This document shows, piece after piece, positions 9,643 to 17,570 of a DNA stretch of 64,000 nt. The DNA is from UBA6168 sp039819485. GTDB lineage: Bacteria; Bacteroidota; Bacteroidia; Chitinophagales; Saprospiraceae. Made by a program: the position numbers and the translations under genes. Where the stretch lies: the NCBI GenBank assembly GCA_039819485.1, contig JBCBRY010000019.1, forward strand, positions 31,115 through 95,114, written 5' to 3'. Each line of letters starts with the position of its first letter. The stretch's first letter is position 1. Under the pieces are notes generated by a model. That model saw only the letters and a program-made list of their open reading frames with translations, had not been told where the DNA came from and did no database searches.

Positions 9643-10377
9643 ATGAATAAAGAGTTTTTTACCGTACTCCTGATCTGTTTCGTCATCAAGGGTTTGATTT
9701 CTGCCCAGATTACTGATCCGAAAGCGACCGAAGTCTGGGAGCCGACCCCCCGTATGATTACCCCGGGACAGGGAACTGCTCCGCCATCGGATGCCATCGT
9801 TTTGTTTGATGGAAAAAATACCGCTGAGTGGACCCATGAAGACGGCAGCGCCATCAAATGGAAACTTGACCAAGGCCACATGACGGTCAAACCCGGTTCG
9901 GGCGGCATTTTTACCAAGCGTACGTTTAGCGACTGCCAGCTTCACCTCGAATGGCGGGCCCCGGCCGACGACAAGGACGAAGGACAGAATCGCGGCAACA
10001 GTGGTGTTTTCCTGCAAAACCGTTACGAAGTGCAGGTGCTTGACAGCCATGGCGGGAAAACTTACCCCAACGGCCAGGCTGGTGCCATTTACAAACAATC
10101 CATGCCGCTCGTAAATGCCTGCCGTCCCGCCGGTGAGTGGCAGGCTTACGACATCATCTTTAAAGCCCCTGTTTTCAACGAGGATGGTATCAAAGTGGCC
10201 CCGGCATTCATCACCGTCCTGCACAATGGAGTGCTGATCCAAAACCACACAGAAATAAAAGGCACCACTGAATACATCGGCCTTCCCAAAAATATCGCCC
10301 ACGGAAAAGGCCCCATCCAGTTACAAGACCACAGCGAACTGGTGAGCTACCGCAATATCTGGATTAGAGAATTGTAG
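9643..10377 (+). CDS. Secreted DUF1080 (3-keto-disaccharide hydrolase) protein
   Basis: 244 residues with a signal peptide (LLICFVIKGLISAQ). The single domain is a concanavalin-like jelly roll of the DUF1080 family: IVLFDGKNTAEWTHEDG, IKWKLDQGHMTVKPGSGGI, QLHLEWRAP, NSGVFLQNRYEVQVLDSHG, AGAIYKQ, HNGVLIQNH and a terminal SYRNIWIREL. Characterised relatives hydrolyse 3-keto-glycosides; substrate specificity here is inferred only from the family. It probably acts in the periplasm or at the cell surface. No partner oxidoreductase is adjacent; the Gfo/Idh/MocA gene at 49.2 kb is far away. Confidence 0.88.
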   Translation: MNKEFFTVLLICFVIKGLISAQITDPKATEVWEPTPRMITPGQGTAPPSDAIVLFDGKNTAEWTHEDGSAIKWKLDQGHMTVKPGSGGIFTKRTFSDCQLHLEWRAPADDKDEGQNRGNSGVFLQNRYEVQVLDSHGGKTYPNGQAGAIYKQSMPLVNACRPAGEWQAYDIIFKAPVFNEDGIKVAPAFITVLHNGVLIQNHTEIKGTTEYIGLPKNIAHGKGPIQLQDHSELVSYRNIWIREL

Positions 10378-10390
10378 ATTTTGGAGGGTA

Positions 10391-10607
10391 GGAGAGAGAC
10401 CGCCTTCGGCTGTCAGGGGTCAGATCGCCTTCGGCTGTCAGAGGTCAGACTGCTTATCGTCTGACCCCTGACAGCAAAGTGGTCTCTCGTCTGACAGCGA
10501 AGCGGTCTGACCCCTGACAGCAAAGCGGTCTGACCCCTGACAGCAAAGCGGTCTGACCCCTGACAGCGAAGCGATCTGACCCCTGACAGCGAAGCGGTCT
10601 CTCTCCT
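10391..10607. repeat. 23-bp tandem units inside a large inverted repeat
   Basis: The unit GTCTGACCCCTGACAGCRAA followed by GCG recurs about five times without spacers, and a reverse-oriented set (CGCCTTCGGCTGTCAG) lies at the left end, so the region folds back on itself: GGAGAGAGACCGC at the left pairs with GCGGTCTCTCTCC at the right. It fills the space between the DUF1080 and GNAT genes. Related units occur at 51.5 kb. Confidence 0.75.
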
Positions 10608-10625
10608 GCCCCCTGACTCCTAAAA

Positions 10626-11159
10626 ATGTACACCATCCAAACCGACCGACTTGGCCTGCGCAACTGGCGGCCTTCCGACTTTGAACTGTTTGCTGAAATG
10701 AATGCAGACGAGGAAGTCCTGCGTTATTTTCCGCGAACTTTTACCAAGGAAGAATCCATTGCCGGCGCTCGCCGTTACATGGCACATTTTGCCAAACATG
10801 GCTACACCTATTTTGCGGCCGATACCCGCTCCGATGGGCAGTTCATCGGCTTCATCGGCCTGCTTTACCAAACCTATGAAAGTCATTTTACGCCCTGCAC
10901 CGACATTGGTTGGCGGCTGCGAAAAACGGCGTGGGGCAAGGGATACGCGACCGAAGGAGCAAAAGCCTGCCTTCAATTTGGTTTTGAAAAAATGGGCCTG
11001 ACCGCAATCTTTGCCGTCGCACCTACACTCAACGTACCATCGGTCAGGGTGATGAAAAAAATCGGGATGCAATTGGACTCGGAATTTGACCATCCTAAAA
11101 TTGATGCAGAAAGTCCGTTGCGAAGATGCTATTTGTACAAAATTTCGAAAGGTGACTAA
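10626..11159 (+). CDS. GNAT-family N-acetyltransferase (RimJ/RimL type)
   Basis: 177 residues covering a full Acetyltransf_3-type GNAT domain. It begins with the typical TDRLGLRNWRPSDFELF and carries QFIGFIGL (beta-4), IGWRLRKTAWGKGYATEGAK (acetyl-CoA pyrophosphate loop around WGKGYATE) and FAVAPTLNVPSVRVMKKIGM. The family acetylates protein N-termini, ribosomal proteins or small amines; the substrate cannot be read here. It is cytosolic and is preceded by the repeat block at 10391-10607. Confidence 0.9.
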   Translation: MYTIQTDRLGLRNWRPSDFELFAEMNADEEVLRYFPRTFTKEESIAGARRYMAHFAKHGYTYFAADTRSDGQFIGFIGLLYQTYESHFTPCTDIGWRLRKTAWGKGYATEGAKACLQFGFEKMGLTAIFAVAPTLNVPSVRVMKKIGMQLDSEFDHPKIDAESPLRRCYLYKISKGD

Positions 11160-11316
11160 ATGTACGGTGAATCTTTGCCGCTTTCAACCAATTGCCCCCT
11201 CGCCTTGTTATCCTCAAACTTCTGGCAGGTCTCTGTCGTAAGATCAATCAACTTGAGCGAAGCGAAATCCCGCACGGACCGGTCGGGAAACCAGCAACTA
11301 ACAACCAATTATCAAC

Positions 11317-12204
11317 ATGTCCATCTCCACTTTGCAGAAATACCAGTTCAAAAATCCATTGGCCAGCTCCACGCCGGTTGTGTTCGAAGTCGAATCGTTT
11401 CGGGTTACGAAAGATTGCACGGCGCACCACAGCCACCGGTCGGAGCAATACAAGATCATTTTCATAGAAGATGGATCGGGCAGCTACCAAATTGATTTTC
11501 AGGAATTTAAAATTGAAAGTTCCGGCATTTTCTGCTTGTCGCCCGGACAGGTACTGACCGTAGAGTCGGAGTCCACGAAGGCGGCCTATCAGATTTCGTT
11601 CAACCGGGAGTTTTACTGTGTGGAAACGCACGGGAAGGAAATCGCCTGCAACGGGGTCTTGTTCAATAACATCCACCGCGCTACCTGCCTGCAGCTGTCA
11701 GCAGCCGATTCCGCCTATTTCAAGCAATTGGTCGAAAACATGATCCGGGAGCTGGAAAATCCAGGTAAGGCCCATCAGGACATGTTAGAGACGTACTTGC
11801 GCATGTTTCTGATCGAGGCCCTCCGCAAGCACGACGAGCAAGCTGCGGCCATCCCGGTCGAAGGGGAGGAAAGCAATCGGCTCGTGGGTGATTTCATTGC
11901 TTTGGTCGACAAACATTTTCGAAAAAAGAAAGCCGTTTCAGAATACGCTGACCTGCTCTTCGTTTCGCCCAAATCTCTCGCCAAACGGCTAAACGCCCAA
12001 GGCTACCCGACCCCGACCGAGGTCATCCGCAACCGCATTGTACTGGAAGCCAAACGGGATTTGCGGTTCACTCAAAAATCAGTCAAGGAGATAGCTTTCG
12101 ACCTGGGCTTTGATGATCCCGGCTATTTTACCAGGTTGTTCAAGAAGGCCGGCAATGATTCGCCGGCCGCCTATCGGTTGGCCTACCTCGGACAGGAACA
12201 CTGA
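11317..12204 (+). CDS. AraC-family transcriptional regulator
   Basis: 295 residues. The N-terminal ~150 residues form a cupin-like sensing domain (HSHRSEQYKIIFIEDGSGSYQI, GIFCLSPGQV). The C-terminal ~100 residues hold the two helix-turn-helix motifs: VSEYADLLFVSPKSLAKRLNAQG and VKEIAFDLGFDDPGYFTRLFKKAGNDSPAAYR. It lies 47 bp upstream of a second AraC gene and heads the reductase/OsmC/thioredoxin cluster, so one or both are candidates to control that cluster. The effector is unknown. Confidence 0.92.
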   Translation: MSISTLQKYQFKNPLASSTPVVFEVESFRVTKDCTAHHSHRSEQYKIIFIEDGSGSYQIDFQEFKIESSGIFCLSPGQVLTVESESTKAAYQISFNREFYCVETHGKEIACNGVLFNNIHRATCLQLSAADSAYFKQLVENMIRELENPGKAHQDMLETYLRMFLIEALRKHDEQAAAIPVEGEESNRLVGDFIALVDKHFRKKKAVSEYADLLFVSPKSLAKRLNAQGYPTPTEVIRNRIVLEAKRDLRFTQKSVKEIAFDLGFDDPGYFTRLFKKAGNDSPAAYRLAYLGQEH

Positions 12205-12233
12205 CACCTGCGACCAGCGGACCCCCAACCATA

Positions 12234-12241
12234 TATCTTTG
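12234..12241 (+). promoter_or_regulatory. Bacteroidota -7 box (TATCTTTG)
   Basis: TATCTTTG matches the Bacteroidota TAnnTTTG -7 consensus. It lies just 10 bp before the start codon assigned to the second AraC gene, which would make that mRNA nearly leaderless. Confidence 0.4.
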
Positions 12242-12251
12242 CTAAGGAAAA

Positions 12252-13157
12252 TTGGATTACTTCAAAGACATACCAACCCTGCTCAAGGCTTTACGCACGA
12301 TCCGGCCCCAGCACTTTGGGTTCCATATTCACCGGCACGAAGACACCCCAGCCTCCCATGCAGATGAGACAACCTTGTTCCGCAGCGATGCTTTTGCCGT
12401 TTTATTGCTCACAGATGGCTCTGCCGATTATAAAATTGGTTTATCAGAATACCGGATGGAACCGGGTGCCCTTTATTTCATGGGGCCACCTCATTTGAGA
12501 TACTATAAAAAAACCAGCAAGTGGAAAGGATATGTGCTTCTTTTCATGGAGGAGTTTTTGGTTCGGCACGGAGTAAAATTGCCGGCGTCCGAATACCCTT
12601 TTTTCCAGATCGACGCCAATGTGCTGCTGCAGCTGGCACCAGAGGTGTATGCACCTTTCGAGGAATTACTTGAAAAAATGCACGACATCTATCAAGGAAA
12701 TGCAACGGATAAAGAAATCTTACTTTTTCACTACCTGAACATTTTCCTGTTGGAGGCCAAAAATACCTACCTCACAGTGTACCCACCCCAGGAACGACGA
12801 CCGGGCCAAAATCGGCAAATCAGCCTGGTCAGTGCTTTCGAAAAAGAACTGGAACTCCATTTTTATGAACTGGCCAAAGAGCAAACCGACCGTATATTTT
12901 CAGTGACCGACTTTGCCCAAAAACTATTTATTTCCACCCACCATCTGACTGATGTTGTCAAACAGCACCTGGGCAAGACGCCTGCCCAGTTAATCAAGGA
13001 AAGGACCGCGCTCGAAGCACAGTCCCTGCTTCGCAATACGGATTGGAGCATTACCCGCATCGCCCATTTTCTGCACTTTAATGACTCATCGAATTTCGCA
13101 AAGTTTTTTAAAAACCTCCTGGGACAGTCTCCAAATAAATACCGCAATTCAGTCTAA
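12252..13157 (+). CDS. AraC-family transcriptional regulator (second copy)
   Basis: 301 residues from a TTG codon at 12252 preceded by AAGGA. No in-frame ATG occurs before residue ~65, inside the sensing domain, so TTG is preferred. N-terminal cupin-like domain (HFGFHIHRHEDTP, FAVLLLTDGSADYKI, GALYFMGPPH); C-terminal double helix-turn-helix (VTDFAQKLFISTHHLTDVVK, ITRIAHFLHFNDSSNFAKFF, LLGQSPNKYR). It has the same layout as the preceding regulator and is probably a diverged paralogue. The aldo/keto reductase follows ~125 bp downstream on the same strand. Confidence 0.88.
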   Translation: MDYFKDIPTLLKALRTIRPQHFGFHIHRHEDTPASHADETTLFRSDAFAVLLLTDGSADYKIGLSEYRMEPGALYFMGPPHLRYYKKTSKWKGYVLLFMEEFLVRHGVKLPASEYPFFQIDANVLLQLAPEVYAPFEELLEKMHDIYQGNATDKEILLFHYLNIFLLEAKNTYLTVYPPQERRPGQNRQISLVSAFEKELELHFYELAKEQTDRIFSVTDFAQKLFISTHHLTDVVKQHLGKTPAQLIKERTALEAQSLLRNTDWSITRIAHFLHFNDSSNFAKFFKNLLGQSPNKYRNSV

Positions 13158-13283
13158 AAATTCGAAAATAAGTCACGTTATCCTCAAAAAGTACCGAACA
13201 AACCCATTTTGCTACCTGCTTCCAAGCTGACCAGCCCCCCACCTTTGCATCATCAATTTATTCACAAAAAAAAAATCGAAATC

Positions 13284-14078
13284 ATGACAACAGCAACCAT
13301 TGGAAAAAACCTGAAAGTAAACCGACTTGGATTCGGAACCATGCGATTGACCACCGGCCCAGGCATTTGGGGTGACCCGTCCAACAAACAACAAGCCATC
13401 CGTATCATTCAGCAGGCAGTTGAACTGGGTGCCAACTTTTTTGATACCGCCGACAGCTATGGCCCCGGACATTCAGAAATGGTCGTGGAGGAAGCACTCC
13501 GTCCATTTAAAGACGAGGTCGTGCTCGCGACCAAGGGAGGTGCCATGAAATATGTCCCAGGAAGGATCATGTCCAACGGGCATCCCTATTATTTAAAAAA
13601 AGCGGCGGAGGCCAGTCTGTTACGCCTGAAAAGAGAACAGATTGACCTGTATTTCCTGCACCGGGTAGACCCTGACATCCCGATCGAAGAAAGTGTTGGG
13701 GCCTTGGCAGATCTGCAAAAAGAGGGTAAAATTCAACATATCGGCATCTCCAATGTTAGTGTAGACCAACTGCACCGGGCACAAAAGGTAGCCCACATCG
13801 CAGCGGTACAAAATGCCTTTAACCTGGCCGACCGGCGCCACGAAGCATTGGTCAGGGAAACTGCAAATCAAGGAATTGCATTTGTCGCTCATACGCCGGT
13901 CGGAGTCGGTAGAATCCCTGCGGAGATGGCAGCAAAAGGAATGACCGCAAGTCAGGCCTCACTGGTTTGGCTGCTTCAATATGCCGATCATGTCATACCG
14001 ATACCCGGCACGTCGAATCCTTTGCACCTAAAGCAAAACATGGAATCACTGTCTCTGGCAGAACAACCACTGGCCTAA
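13284..14078 (+). CDS. Aldo/keto reductase
   Basis: 264 residues; an NADPH-dependent TIM-barrel oxidoreductase reducing aldehydes or ketones. The family tetrad is visible: Asp and Tyr in FFDTADSYGPGHSE, Lys in ATKGG, His in YFLHRVDPD. Later motifs include IQHIGISNVS, VQNAFNLADR and IPIPGTSNPLHLKQNM (cofactor phosphate site). The ATG at 13284 is used; upstream codons have no coding look and include a promoter-like CACCTTTG (13240-13247). It sits in the AraC-associated redox cluster, consistent with detoxification of reactive carbonyls, which is an inference. Confidence 0.92.
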   Translation: MTTATIGKNLKVNRLGFGTMRLTTGPGIWGDPSNKQQAIRIIQQAVELGANFFDTADSYGPGHSEMVVEEALRPFKDEVVLATKGGAMKYVPGRIMSNGHPYYLKKAAEASLLRLKREQIDLYFLHRVDPDIPIEESVGALADLQKEGKIQHIGISNVSVDQLHRAQKVAHIAAVQNAFNLADRRHEALVRETANQGIAFVAHTPVGVGRIPAEMAAKGMTASQASLVWLLQYADHVIPIPGTSNPLHLKQNMESLSLAEQPLA

Positions 14079-14124
14079 CTGAATGCCTGAAGCTGCCAGT
14101 TGCCGAATATTTTACAACCATAAT

Positions 14125-14170
14125 TATCTAATGGTTTGTTCAGCTCTTGGGCCGAACAAACCGTTAGATA
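14125..14170. promoter_or_regulatory. 17-bp inverted repeat, terminator or operator
   Basis: Arm 14125-14141 pairs with 14154-14170 with a single G-U wobble and a 12-nt spacer. It lies between the aldo/keto reductase and the small membrane protein gene. The half-site GAACAAACC also occurs at 13195-13203 in the reductase promoter. No T-run follows on the plus strand, which favours an operator role. Confidence 0.45.
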
Positions 14171-14191
14171 CGCTACCAAAAAAATACAACC

Positions 14192-14440
14192 ATGTCACCT
14201 TCCGAAAAAACAGTCTCCTCTCAAATCAAGGCGACCACACAACCACCCAAGTATAAAATAGCCTTACTTACCTGGCTGGCCATCTACCCGCTCATCACCT
14301 TTATCCTGATGTTGTTTGGCGAACCACTGAACCAACTGCCATTGCCAATCCGCACACTGGTGCTGACCGTGGTGTTGGTACCTATCATGGTCTATTGGGC
14401 CGTCCCTTTGCTGCGCAACTGGTTTGCAAAATGGCTCTGA
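14192..14440 (+). CDS. Small two-TM membrane protein (like C-terminus of COG3224 monooxygenases)
   Basis: 82 residues. After a polar N-terminus come two membrane segments (LLTWLAIYPLITFILMLFG and TLVLTVVLVPIMVYWAVPLL) and a basic end (RNWFAKWL). The pattern KYKIALLTWLAIYPL...LPLPIRTLVLT...PLLRNWF resembles the membrane tail of antibiotic-biosynthesis-monooxygenase-type proteins of COG3224, here without the monooxygenase domain. Its role is unknown. It sits inside the AraC/OsmC cluster. Confidence 0.75.
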   Translation: MSPSEKTVSSQIKATTQPPKYKIALLTWLAIYPLITFILMLFGEPLNQLPLPIRTLVLTVVLVPIMVYWAVPLLRNWFAKWL

Positions 14441-14494
14441 ATGCACAAATCAGACTATCTTGTTAACCCCAAAAAACGGTTGGCCGATTAAAAC

Positions 14495-14534
14495 GGAACT
14501 TCTGTCCCACCCTCAGGAACTTCTGTCCATTCCT
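14495..14534 (+). promoter_or_regulatory. Paired direct-repeat operator upstream of osmC
   Basis: GGAACTTCTGTCC occurs at 14495 and again at 14516, exactly 21 bp apart. A CAACTTTG box at 14553, 37 bp after the second repeat start, is a weak match to the -7 element. The same arrangement occurs before the AhpD-like gene at 15811. Two direct repeats 21 bp apart are the usual layout of AraC-family sites. Confidence 0.65.
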
Positions 14535-14608
14535 TCCGCGCTATTTTGCCTGCAACTTTGTGCTGTCATTTAAATCAAAATCATCTAATCACAAAATAGA
14601 CAGCAATC

Positions 14609-15037
14609 ATGGCAACTGAAATTAATATCAAAAACATACCCGTCGGTTTTCAAAGCATCATTTCCAATGGCCGCCATTCAATTCTTGGTGATGAGCCGGA
14701 AAGATCCAAAGGCACCGACCTGGGCTTTTCACCTGAAGACCTGATCCTTTCCAGCCTGGCTTTTTGTAAAGTCGCCACGGTTCGTTACATCGCCCGCAAA
14801 AAAGGATGGGAAATCGGGAACGTCGATGGACGATTGGTACAAAAAGTAAAAAGACATGCCGGTGGAAAATTGAGCACCCACGTACAAGTTCAGATCGACA
14901 TCGAAGGCGACCTGACCGACGAACAACGGGAAGAGTTGTTGTACGAAGCAGACCACTGCTACGTCCACCGAATGATCGAAGGCGAGTGGAACATCGAAGC
15001 CGCCATCCGCGACAATGTCGAATCACTCACCGCTTAA
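14609..15037 (+). CDS. OsmC/Ohr-family protein
   Basis: 142 residues; OsmC-fold thiol peroxidase of the YhfA-like branch, reducing organic hydroperoxides. The two reactive cysteines are present: Cys53 in LSSLAFCKVATVRY and Cys117 in YEADHCYVHRMIEGEWNIE. It is cytosolic. Thioredoxin is encoded ~95 bp downstream on the same strand and could recycle the enzyme, although many Ohr/OsmC proteins use lipoyl donors. A paired operator lies upstream at 14495-14534, probably bound by a neighbouring AraC regulator (inference). Confidence 0.9.
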   Translation: MATEINIKNIPVGFQSIISNGRHSILGDEPERSKGTDLGFSPEDLILSSLAFCKVATVRYIARKKGWEIGNVDGRLVQKVKRHAGGKLSTHVQVQIDIEGDLTDEQREELLYEADHCYVHRMIEGEWNIEAAIRDNVESLTA

Positions 15038-15130
15038 CCTATAAATTTTTAATTGATGACTTATAAGTTATAAATTTTAAAAAAAATCGAAACTCATAAC
15101 TTATAACTCAAAACTATTAACTCAATAATC

Positions 15131-15454
15131 ATGAAAGAAATAAAAAATGTAGCCGAATACAACGAAGCCATCAATGCAGGAAAACCTGTCTTACTGGATT
15201 TTTATGCCGACTGGTGTGGACCTTGTAAAATACTTTTGCCAACGGTCGAAAAATTAGCCGCTAAACATGCTGACAATTTCACGATCGCAAAAGTAAACGT
15301 GGATAAAAATCCTGAACTGGCACAACAGTTTGGCGTCCGCAGTATCCCTGCCCTCTTTTTTGTACAAGATGGAAAAGTGCAGGAAAACTTAGTGGGCATC
15401 CAATCGGAGGCCAAACTGGAAGCAAAAATCCAGCAATACACAGTGGCCGCTTAA
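15131..15454 (+). CDS. trxA: Thioredoxin
   Basis: 107 residues; a complete thioredoxin fold with the active site DWCGPCK (Cys29, Cys32), the preceding LLDFYA strand, and the cis-proline loop GVRSIPALFF. No signal peptide, so cytosolic. It reduces disulfides of target enzymes, plausibly the OsmC and AhpD-like proteins on either side. A strong hairpin terminator follows at 15485-15522. Confidence 0.95.
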   Translation: MKEIKNVAEYNEAINAGKPVLLDFYADWCGPCKILLPTVEKLAAKHADNFTIAKVNVDKNPELAQQFGVRSIPALFFVQDGKVQENLVGIQSEAKLEAKIQQYTVAA

Positions 15455-15484
15455 TTAATAATTAAATTAATTAAGATAAATAAT

Positions 15485-15525
15485 AAACGGCAGTTCCGAT
15501 TAAATTCGGGACTGCCGTTTTTCAT
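15485..15525 (+). terminator. Rho-independent terminator after thioredoxin
   Basis: AAACGGCAGTTCCGA pairs with TCGGGACTGCCGTTT across a short AT loop and is followed by a T-run. It closes the osmC-trx unit. Confidence 0.85.
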
Positions 15526-15548
15526 AAATCGGATGGTTTATCTGAGGA

Positions 15549-15674
15549 AAGCAGGTGGTCAAAAAAATGACACTTTTCCTTTACCTGAAAAAGATTTTTA
15601 AGACATGGAAATCAAACATTTGCCAAAACAAAAGTGTCATTTTTAGCGCTCTTTATTTTTGTCCAAGCACTTAA
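15549..15674. repeat. MITE-like dispersed repeat, copy B
   Basis: Contains AAAAATGACACTTTTCCTTT at the left, CATTTGCCAAAACAAAAGTG at the right, outer ends GCAGGTGGTCAAAAA and TTTTTGTCCAAGCACTTAA. Lies in the 480-bp spacer between thioredoxin and the AhpD-like gene; the rest of that spacer is AT-rich and holds the operator at 15811. Confidence 0.75.
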
Positions 15675-15810
15675 ATCTAAAAATAAAAGGTCGTCAAAAT
15701 TGGGCCCAAGTAAAAAACACTTTTCCTTGGCAAATACCTGATTGCTAAACCTTAATTTTTTTTTCTAAGCCAAAGAAAAAATGATATTTTTTTAAGCTTC
15801 CCTTAAATTA

Positions 15811-15852
15811 GGAACCATCGTCCCATTACCAGGAACTTCTGTCCATTCTTTA
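15811..15852 (+). promoter_or_regulatory. Paired direct-repeat operator upstream of AhpD-like gene
   Basis: GGAACCATCGTCC (15811) and GGAACTTCTGTCC (15832) are 21 bp apart; the flanking sequence AGGAACTTCTGTCCATTC is identical to the osmC site. TATCTTTG at 15869 matches the -7 consensus and begins 37 bp after the second repeat, the same distance as at osmC. Confidence 0.7.
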
Positions 15853-16003
15853 CCCCTCAAAAGCACTATATCTTTGTATCATCAATTTAATCAACAAGAA
15901 TTAACTAAAAAGAAAAAAGAAATACGCTAAAAAATTGTTTCACTGCATTTTAATTTCTTTTTAATTATTTCGAAAACATTTCTCAACCAAAAAAAATTAA
16001 GTC

Positions 16004-16561
16004 ATGTCAAATGTAATTCAAGTCCCAACTCGCAACCAAGTAGACGAAAAATCTCAAGCCATATTTGATAATTTAAAAAAGCAGCTTGGCACCGTGCCTA
16101 ATTTATATGCGACCATTGGATATTCTTCCGACACGCTGGAAAACTTCCTCGGTTTTAGCAGCAAAGCCGGCACCGGCAGTTTTAATAAAAAAGAATTGGA
16201 AGCAATAAAATTAGCCGTTTCAGAAGTAAATAACTGTGAATATTGTTTAGCCGCACATACAACGCTTGGAAAAATGGCCGGCTTCACCGAAGCTGAAACA
16301 TTAGACATCCGGGCAGGTGAAATAAATGATCCAAGACTGCAGGCCATTGCCCGGTTGGCAGCCGATATTTCCCGCAACCGGGGTAAAGCCAATGCAGATC
16401 TGAAGGCCGCATTTTTTGCACAAGGATTTAATGAAAAAGCATTGATCGACCTGATTGCCGCAGTTACTTCGATCACCTTTACAAATTATGTACACGGTGC
16501 AACTGAAGTACCTGTCGATTTCCCAAAAGCAAAATCACTGGAAACATTGGCCACTGCTTAA
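16004..16561 (+). CDS. Carboxymuconolactone decarboxylase / AhpD-like CxxC protein
   Basis: 185 residues; all-helical AhpD-fold protein with the alkylhydroperoxidase motif NNCEYCLAAHTTLGKMAGF, giving Cys78-x-x-Cys81 and His85. Such proteins act as thiol peroxidases or disulfide reductants against organic peroxides. The family length and the N-terminal PTRNQVDEKSQAIFDNLKKQLGTVPNLYA segment are typical of the peroxidase-related subgroup. It shares a regulatory signature with osmC, so the two probably respond together. A GGGAGCGGAA hairpin terminator follows at 16589-16612. Confidence 0.9.
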   Translation: MSNVIQVPTRNQVDEKSQAIFDNLKKQLGTVPNLYATIGYSSDTLENFLGFSSKAGTGSFNKKELEAIKLAVSEVNNCEYCLAAHTTLGKMAGFTEAETLDIRAGEINDPRLQAIARLAADISRNRGKANADLKAAFFAQGFNEKALIDLIAAVTSITFTNYVHGATEVPVDFPKAKSLETLATA

Positions 16562-16588
16562 AATTCGAAAACCAATATCATCATATAA

Positions 16589-16612
16589 GGGAGCGGAACA
16601 TTTTCCGCTCCC
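16589..16612 (+). terminator. Hairpin terminator after AhpD-like gene
   Basis: GGGAGCGGAA pairs perfectly with TTCCGCTCCC around a 4-nt loop, 28 bp after the stop codon. Confidence 0.75.
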
Positions 16613-16772
16613 GAATTTCTAACCAATTAATTAATTCTAAATCTTTTTGACATCGCATTAAAAATGACTTTTTTATAAAATAATTATGTCAAAAAAAAAG
16701 CGGCGTAATTCAGAAAAAATAAAACATCATTTTTTTCGCACATCAAAACTGTCGAATAAAAAAAATTAAATC

Positions 16773-17162
16773 ATGAAATCTTTATTGAAATTATTTTTCC
16801 TCGCACTTACCGTTTTTTCTTTTCAAACTGTCTCGGCCCAAACCATGGAAAAACACATGGACGATGTCACCGTCATCCAGCTTTCCCAAACTCCCGGGCA
16901 ATATGAGACCACTTCTTTGAACCTTGAACCCGGTAAATATATTTTTGAAGTAACCAATAAAAACGTAGACAAAAAATTAGGGTTTTACCTGACCCCCACC
17001 AGTGACGCCAAGGCTCAAGTCCCCAACTCTGGACTTAAAAAACTGGTGAACACAGGTGAAACCGCAAGAACCGGCGTAGTGGAACTGACCGAAGGTGAAT
17101 ACCAGTACAGTTGTCCCCTGAATCCGACCCCACATTACAGCCTTAATGTTTCCGGAAAATAA
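16773..17162 (+). CDS. Secreted cupredoxin-like protein
   Basis: 129 residues with a signal peptide (LLKLFFLALTVFSFQTVSAQ). The mature part is a small beta-sandwich with LEPGKYIFEVTNKNVDKKLGFYL and the C-terminal loop GEYQYSCPLNPTPHYSLNV, where Cys and His sit as in cupredoxin copper loops. The first histidine ligand usually found after the VTN strand is absent and the axial Met is replaced by Leu, so copper binding is doubtful. It is probably periplasmic and follows the stress cluster; its function is unknown. Confidence 0.7.
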   Translation: MKSLLKLFFLALTVFSFQTVSAQTMEKHMDDVTVIQLSQTPGQYETTSLNLEPGKYIFEVTNKNVDKKLGFYLTPTSDAKAQVPNSGLKKLVNTGETARTGVVELTEGEYQYSCPLNPTPHYSLNVSGK

Positions 17163-17196
17163 CCGGACAACAACTAACCCAAACCGAGCATCACAG

Positions 17197-17226
17197 CGGG
17201 CGGGGCAGTTGCTCCGCCCGTTTTTT
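17197..17226 (+). terminator. GC-rich terminator after cupredoxin-like gene
   Basis: CGGGCGGGGC pairs with GCTCCGCCCG around a short loop and is followed by six T residues. Confidence 0.85.
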
Positions 17227-17312
17227 GTATGGCCGAACTCCGATTCGGCGCTTCACTAATCACCGGACAGTCGATCAGGACTTCGACTGTACACCTTCTA
17301 AATCTAAGCATC

Positions 17313-17570
17313 ATGATAGCGGCATCCATCAAACAATATTTCTCCAAAAAATGGAAAAGCGAAAACACCCCATCCACACCTGAACACGTCTGCCCCAACT
17401 GCTGGGGAAAGCAAGAATGGGACGGCCAATTCTATGAATTGATCAAAGATCCGCAGCTGACTCCCGAAGGCAGGCGCTACCAATCGTTCATCAGTAAAGT
17501 GGTGGACAAATACGTGGCCACCATGCGCCAACGTGGTGACCGATATGTTTGTGCGACATGTGGGGGTTAG
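17313..17570 (+). CDS. Small zinc-ribbon protein
   Basis: 85 residues from the ATG at 17313. Two CxxC pairs, HVCPNCWGKQEW near residue 30 and YVCATCGG at the extreme C-terminus, should form one zinc ribbon around a helical insert (LTPEGRRYQSFISKVVDKYVATM). Function is unknown. An upstream in-frame extension starting at 17229 would overlap the preceding terminator region and is not favoured. Confidence 0.7.
   Translation: MIAASIKQYFSKKWKSENTPSTPEHVCPNCWGKQEWDGQFYELIKDPQLTPEGRRYQSFISKVVDKYVATMRQRGDRYVCATCGG

Noticed and set aside
10391..10607. Possible CRISPR array
   Set aside because: 23-bp units are tandem without spacers and occur in both orientations.
10454..10663. Short minus-strand frame over the 23-bp repeats
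   Set aside because: Its protein is a translation of the repeat unit (FAVRGQTALLSGV) and not a plausible gene.
12195..12199. GGAAC near the end of the first AraC gene as a third operator
   Set aside because: Only one half is present, it lies in coding sequence and the spacing to the -7 box (39) differs from the other two sites.
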